DNA from: Voacanga thouarsii
Taxonomy: Eukaryota; Streptophyta; Magnoliopsida; Gentianales; Apocynaceae
Direction: 5' to 3'
NCBI GenBank assembly: GCA_026120185.1
Contig: JANUWF010001217.1
Span: 3,084,001-3,148,000, forward strand
Length of the DNA stretch: 64,000 nt
The notes below the pieces were generated by a model that searched no databases, was not told the origin of the DNA, and was given only the letters and a program-made list of their open reading frames with translations. Both the position numbers and the translations under genes were made by a program. Shown piece after piece: positions 59,128-64,000 of the stretch; within the stretch, counting starts at the first letter, position 1; every line of letters begins with the position of its first letter.

Positions 59128-59500
59128 TGTTTTGTTGGGGTATTTTAATAAAGTAAATATATTTAAAAATACACCAAAAAGAAATTTTAAAAATAAAAAA
59201 TTGTAAAAAGTAAGAAGAAGAAGGAGAAGAAATGAAGAATTTCAAGAAAATAATGAAAGGAAATAACAGAAAATATTATAAATAATTTTTATTTTTAGAA
59301 AATTTTAAACTTTATCTTTTTTTAATAAAGTCACTATTAATAGAAAATAATAAAGTTAACTGTTAAATTTTTAATGAAAAAGTAACATTAAAATGTTTTA
59401 GTATTTAGAGGAGTATAATTGAGTATTTTATAAAATGAAGAGTAAGATTGCAAAAGTGATCAAATTTAAAGGGTATTACATATTCTTTTTTTGATTTTCC
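59128..59500 (-). repeat. Right long terminal inverted repeat
   Basis: Reverse-complement partner of 36322-36694, with scattered mismatches. Its outer end is gattttcc. Confidence 0.75.
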
Positions 59501-62500
59501 AAATAAAAAAAAGGAAAACAATTGCTTTTCCTTAAGAGATTACTGACGGTTTGTTGTACTTTAACTCAGCACGAATCAACACAAATTGTTGTTATTATTG
59601 TTGTTGTTGTTATCAAAATAGATTTCTATTTTTAATGTATTCAAACTAATAAATAGTCTAAAAAGTGAATTAAGATAGTGCTTAATTAAGGAAACATCCT
59701 ATATACTCACTTAAACAAATTTGCTATTGGAGGTCCATTGAGGTTTTTTTTTTTTTAATTAATACTTGGTGACAATTTGGATAATAAGCTAACGGATATG
59801 AATAAAAAGTGAACAAAAATAAAAGTTAATAAATAAGATAAAGGAATCAAATTCAATATTTACAAGATAAAGAAATAATACAGTTATATTCAAGAGTTGC
59901 AAAAAAAAAAAAAGAAGAAAGAAAGAATAAGTTATTTACTACAATATTAAAAACAATAAATTAGATACGTATCTATAAAAAAAATTACTGGCATAAAGTA
60001 ATTTGGATTAAGATTTGGTGTCCAATTACACCCTAGGAATATTGAATAAGAAAATGATGAATGACTTGACAACATAAAGTTGGCTTTAAAAAATAATTTA
60101 CTAGCACAAAGTAATTTTATTTATATTTTCAAAATTTGGTATTTATCGTATGAATGTGAAAAACAAATTGAGTATACAAGAGAAACAAAAAGAAAAGTAC
60201 GGAAAGCCAAAAGGGATATGATATGTTGATTATCTCATTATATATAAATAGACATAATTTTTTGGTTCTTTCGTGTCTTTTTACTTCCGAAAGGTAAAAT
60301 ATCAAGAGACAAATTTGCTTAGCATTTCTCGGGACACAGTATTCTGCTTGGTAATTTAATTAAATATTTATAATTAAACAATTATTTATTTTATTAAGTA
60401 TATTTAATAACAAATAATATTAAATTCTTAATTAGTTAAATGAGTTTAATAATAATTTTTTATTATATTAATTAAGACATATTAAAATTCTTTTATGTTT
60501 TAAGTAAAATGAAAGTTATTTAAATTTAAAGTTTGAATATGTTAGATATTCATATAATTATATATATATATATATATATTATATTTAAACTAAATAATAA
60601 TAAAATAAAATATAAAAATAAATTATAATTAATTTAACTAATTTTATATTTAGATTTCATATTTCAGAATTCAATATTTAAATATTTAGATTTCAATTTA
60701 TAAAATTTAATATTATCAAACGAGCTCTTAAGGTGAACTTGAATTGGAAATTTTTATTTTTTTTCTAAAACATTCTTTATCTCATTATTAGATTATATTA
60801 TATATTTTTTAAAAACTTTTATTTCTAAAAAAGAAGATTGTGTGAACTTGTAATAGTTGTTCACAGATTCAGGGCCGTGCAATTTCAGTACGAAAATTGC
60901 GTGGTGATTTCACGGCCCGGATTTGCTATTAGCAAATCTTGCAGCGTCAAAGAAGCCACGTCGCATGTCTACCAAAAAAAAAAAAAAATAAAAAAAAAGA
61001 AGAAGCCAAAATGACATTGTTTTGCCTTTAGCTTTGGCTCTGCGGCAGCTGAAGCTAAGCCACGTTTTAGTTCTCTCACATCAACAGTGATGAGGGGAAG
61101 TTTAGAAGATGAGTTGATGTTTTTCCAATTCTCGATACCAATTTGTAGAGGTTCAATTTCTTCACGCTATTACCTTGAAGGAAAAACTCTGCCTCTGTAA
61201 ACAAAAAAATCACCCCTTGTTCACCTCTTTTACCACTGGAAAAGGACCGTCCATTCCAGAAGAAACCTAAATGTTGACAAGGTGATTTAGTTGACTTGTT
61301 ATTTACTTGTATGGCATGTTGATTCATCTTTTCCTATTTAATATGATCCAAGCATGACTACATAAATCCTAATGGTTTTCTTCATCCGATTCTCTAGTTT
61401 GGTTGCCAAAATAGGTTGCAGAGTTTCCTACTCAAGCCTTCACACTCTTTGATTTCCAGTTCATCTGTATTGCTAGGTTCCTAGAGTAGACGGACTTGTT
61501 GTAAGAGTGGTGTCATTGGTGGACAAGAAGTTGGAAGTAAAGCTATGCTTTCTTGAAATTTTTTAGGAAGAGGGTTATCCATTAGAATTTCCCTATAAAT
61601 CTAAGGTATACTGGGCCAATCTTGATGAGATTGCATTATGATGTGAAATTTGGATTTAGATTTGATTGTGTAAAATTTTGCCTTAAGATGATATAGGACA
61701 ATGTTTAGATATGACCTTTTTTTTAATATATTTTTTCCGAAGGAAATGTTTCTGTAAGAATCCAAAAAGTTATAAAGATATTGATTGTCGTATGACTTTG
61801 TTATAACTGTAGGGAATGGATTTTAAAACAAAGTTGGTTATGAACTTATTGTGTTGCAAATGGCTTTCATTTTTAGACCACGTTTGCTATGCTGCTGTTA
61901 ACCACTTGCTTTTCATTCACTGTTGATATTCCTAGGAATGCACATTATGTCCCCACTTCTCAAGTTGCCTTAAGGATTTTGTAGTTGGGATAAAAGATTT
62001 ATTGAGTTTGTAAAGGACTTGAAATTCATTAAAAATAGTATTATTAAGATTAAACAAAGATGTATATTTTTGAGTGCTTGGACTGGGGCTTGGATCTGAT
62101 ACAAGTTTAGGTTCTAAATTGCCAAAATTTTGGTCTTCATTTTAAAACATATAGTATGTATCCTCATTATTGAATCTACTCAAAGGTTGAAAGCTTTGGA
62201 AGTCTAGCTGTTTACTGGATTATTACTCTGTTTTTGTTATGTTGTTGTCACAATGAAAGTTTGAGCTAAACGCTTCACTTTCTAGGTGCTACTCTTATTC
62301 CAGAAAATTAGAGGTGTAGAATTATGCTTGTTTGGCATGTATGTTCAAGAATTTGGATCAGAATGCCCCTTTTGGCTTTTGACATTGTTACTAATATCTA
62401 TTGGAATTTTGAATCAATTCCTTCTCTATTATTTTCTTGGAGTTATATAGTTTCCCTTAGGAAAATTATCCTCATAGGAAGACTTGTCTGTAATTGACAT

Positions 62501-63589
62501 TTAGCTTTGAAATGGTGTGTGCATTGAATGCATTTGCAGTATCTTTTCAAGTCTGTTGATAAGCAGTCCGAAGAAATTTATTCAACTTAGATTAATTTAC
62601 TTTTGACATGGATATCTCTGGATCTAGTTGGATGTTCTGTTCTTTGTTTTGTTATTATTCTTTTGCTTGTCAAATGGTATTAGATTAAGTTAGCTTTTTC
62701 TGATGTATAGCAATTCTAATTGTGTGGAATACACTTTAAACAAATGAATGATTCTATCTTGATTTTCTTAGATTTTAAGACTAACTCTCTTTTTTTTTCT
62801 TTTTGGAAAGACATAAATTCTAATTAATAGATCCTTTCCCCTTGATGCAGTCACCCAAATTGAGCGGGATTTCATGGTATGGCTATCTTCAATATACATT
62901 GGTCTTATTGTAAGCTTGTTGCCACGCTTGCTATGACTGTTGATTTCTATTTTGCAATTAAAATCTCTTCGTCTAATCATGTTTGTATGTTACTTGCTGC
63001 TACTCATTATTAGGTGTGACACTAGAGTTATGGCCATACAGTTTCTAGAACGTTGGTGGGATTGAATTGACCTATTTGTGACTAAGGTAAGCTGGCATGA
63101 TAGTTGATAGACCATTTCAAATGGACTTATGTTTACGTTTGTTGGCATTCACTTGGATAGTCTAATGTGCACTGCTACCACCTGCAATCATGTGGGGTAC
63201 TGATGAGAGCCACTGCAAATAAAGAACGTGAGCACTTATGGAAAACCTAAAGCTGCCTAGGTCTGCCAACCACTGAAGATCTCTCCTACCAAGACTTGCT
63301 ATCGAATTTACCGACTTCATGTGTTGTCTGATATTGTTGGATGGATAGTGAGTGAGGGTGAACAATTGTTAGATGTTGGATGTTGCGACATTTTTGAATG
63401 ATTTCTTACTCTGTTGTATGATGTTGTTGGATGTTGGATATTCTTACTCAATAATTTTCGATTTAGATATAGGTGTTAGAGGTTTTGGTGCTGGTCTTGA
63501 GTTTATTTCTGGGGATCGAGTAAGTAGAAATTAATGCATGTTGAATATTAGTATTGTGAGGCAGTTGTGGTGATAGTATGATTATGGTG
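59501..63589. other. Non-coding region, possibly transcribed in part
   Basis: 59501-60870 is AT-rich with short microsatellites ((TTG)n at about 59586-59612, (TA)n at about 60559-60580). 60870-63500 differs: it is T-richer on the plus strand with moderate GC, a look common for plant introns or UTRs. Splice-like sites occur (for example ttgatgcag at about 62842-62850), but no conserved coding exon could be found in any frame. Confidence 0.4.
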
Positions 63590-64000
63590 TAACTAGTTAT
63601 ATTTATATATTTGTTTGGATTGTTCATGTATTTGTATTGCTAGTTCATGTGTATACGTGTTGAGTTCATGTGTTCTCTATTTATTTGTTAGCCACCCATT
63701 TGATTGTGTTCATATCTTTGTGCGAATTGTTCATGTATTTATAGCTCTAGTCTATGTGTATGTGTGCTGAGTTCATATATTCTTTGTTCATTTCTTAACC
63801 ACCTGTTTGATTGTGTTAATATATTTGTGTGGATTGTTCATGTGTTTGTGTCACTAGTTCATGTATATATGTGTGCTAAGTTCATGTGTTCTCTATTTAT
63901 TTGTTAACCACTCGTTTGATTATGTTCACATCTTTATGTGGATTGTTCATGTGTTTATATCTCTAGTTCATGTGTATGTGTACTGAGTTTATGTGTTTTC
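63590..64000. repeat. Minisatellite with units of about 108 bp
   Basis: Imperfect tandem units carry gttcatgtgttctctattta, ttgttaaccac and gtttgattgtgttcat. The gttcatgtgttctc position recurs at about 63663, 63771, 63880 and 63987, a period of 107-109 bp. Nearly four units are visible and the array runs off the window. Confidence 0.85.

Larger units (their letters stand above)
36322..59500. mobile_element. Probable Pack-MULE shell split by a Gypsy insertion
   Basis: The block 36322-36694 is repeated as an imperfect reverse complement at 59128-59500. For example, ttactttattaaaataccc (36667-36685) has its complement at 59138-59156, and cattttataaaata occurs in both outer parts. Just inside the left repeat is a fragment of a PHO1-type gene. 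If the Gypsy-type element (37308-59029) is subtracted, about 1.5 kb remains: two inverted repeats of about 370 bp flanking captured gene sequence. That is the architecture of a Pack-MULE or similar gene-capturing DNA transposon. No transposase is seen, and a 9-bp flanking duplication could not be confirmed, so the superfamily is an inference. Confidence 0.65.

Noticed and set aside
36314..59509. A 9-bp duplication around the long inverted repeats
   Set aside because: The flanks (ttttaattt and aaataaaaa) do not match, so Mutator-type membership is left as an inference.

Overview
This is an AT-rich nuclear window from a eudicot plant. Three things show it: intron-rich genes with GT-AG junctions, plant-specific families (DUF639, VQ motif, RWP-RK/RKD, PHO1-type SPX, an R1-like NLR), and heavy loading with Copia, Gypsy and Mutator-type elements plus many small fold-back elements. 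R1-like (late-blight-type) NLRs are most expanded in asterids, which hints at that clade, but species cannot be read from the sequence.

Genes. Four host genes are well supported: a four-exon G-patch protein (+, 3041-5602), a ten-exon DUF639 membrane protein (-, 8809-16587, 733 aa with every exon junction in frame), an R1-like CC-NB-LRR with a frameshifted N-terminus (+, 25034-28577), and an intronless VQ-motif protein (+, 30933-31592). They are unrelated neighbours, not a pathway. Between them lie AT-rich intergenic stretches with fold-back/MITE-like repeats (6704-7583, 16985-17450, 17898-18146, 35139-36298).

Retrotransposon 1 (18818-24111, Copia, + strand). It has 353-bp LTRs and a perfect 5-bp duplication (ATATG). 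Where the 3' part of gag, protease and integrase should be, it carries an antisense, intron-containing pseudogene of an RKD-type RWP-RK transcription factor (19972-21357).

Nested repeat complex (36322-59500). About 370-bp inverted repeats at 36322-36694 and 59128-59500 face each other across 22.4 kb and enclose a PHO1/SPX gene fragment, which suggests a Pack-MULE of about 1.5 kb. A minus-strand Ty3/Gypsy-type element (37308-59029, LTRs of about 1.4 kb, gag but no visible pol) has split it. That element holds three later insertions, each with a matching 5-bp target-site duplication: a solo LTR of its own family (40446-42260, ATAGC), a solo Copia LTR on the + strand (42929-44830, GAAAG), and a complete but mutated Copia element on the minus strand with 2-kb LTRs (46496-56310, GTAAG). 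The order of events is therefore readable: PHO1 capture, Gypsy insertion, then the three later insertions, two of which collapsed to solo LTRs.

The right end (59501-64000) is non-coding, with a minisatellite of about 108 bp running off the window. No tRNA, rRNA or CRISPR array was seen. The most interesting items are the RKD gene copy carried inside a Copia element, the SPX-bearing Pack-MULE shell, the gag-only Gypsy with a plant-transposon-protein ORF, and a small ORF retained in three copies of the 2-kb Copia LTR.
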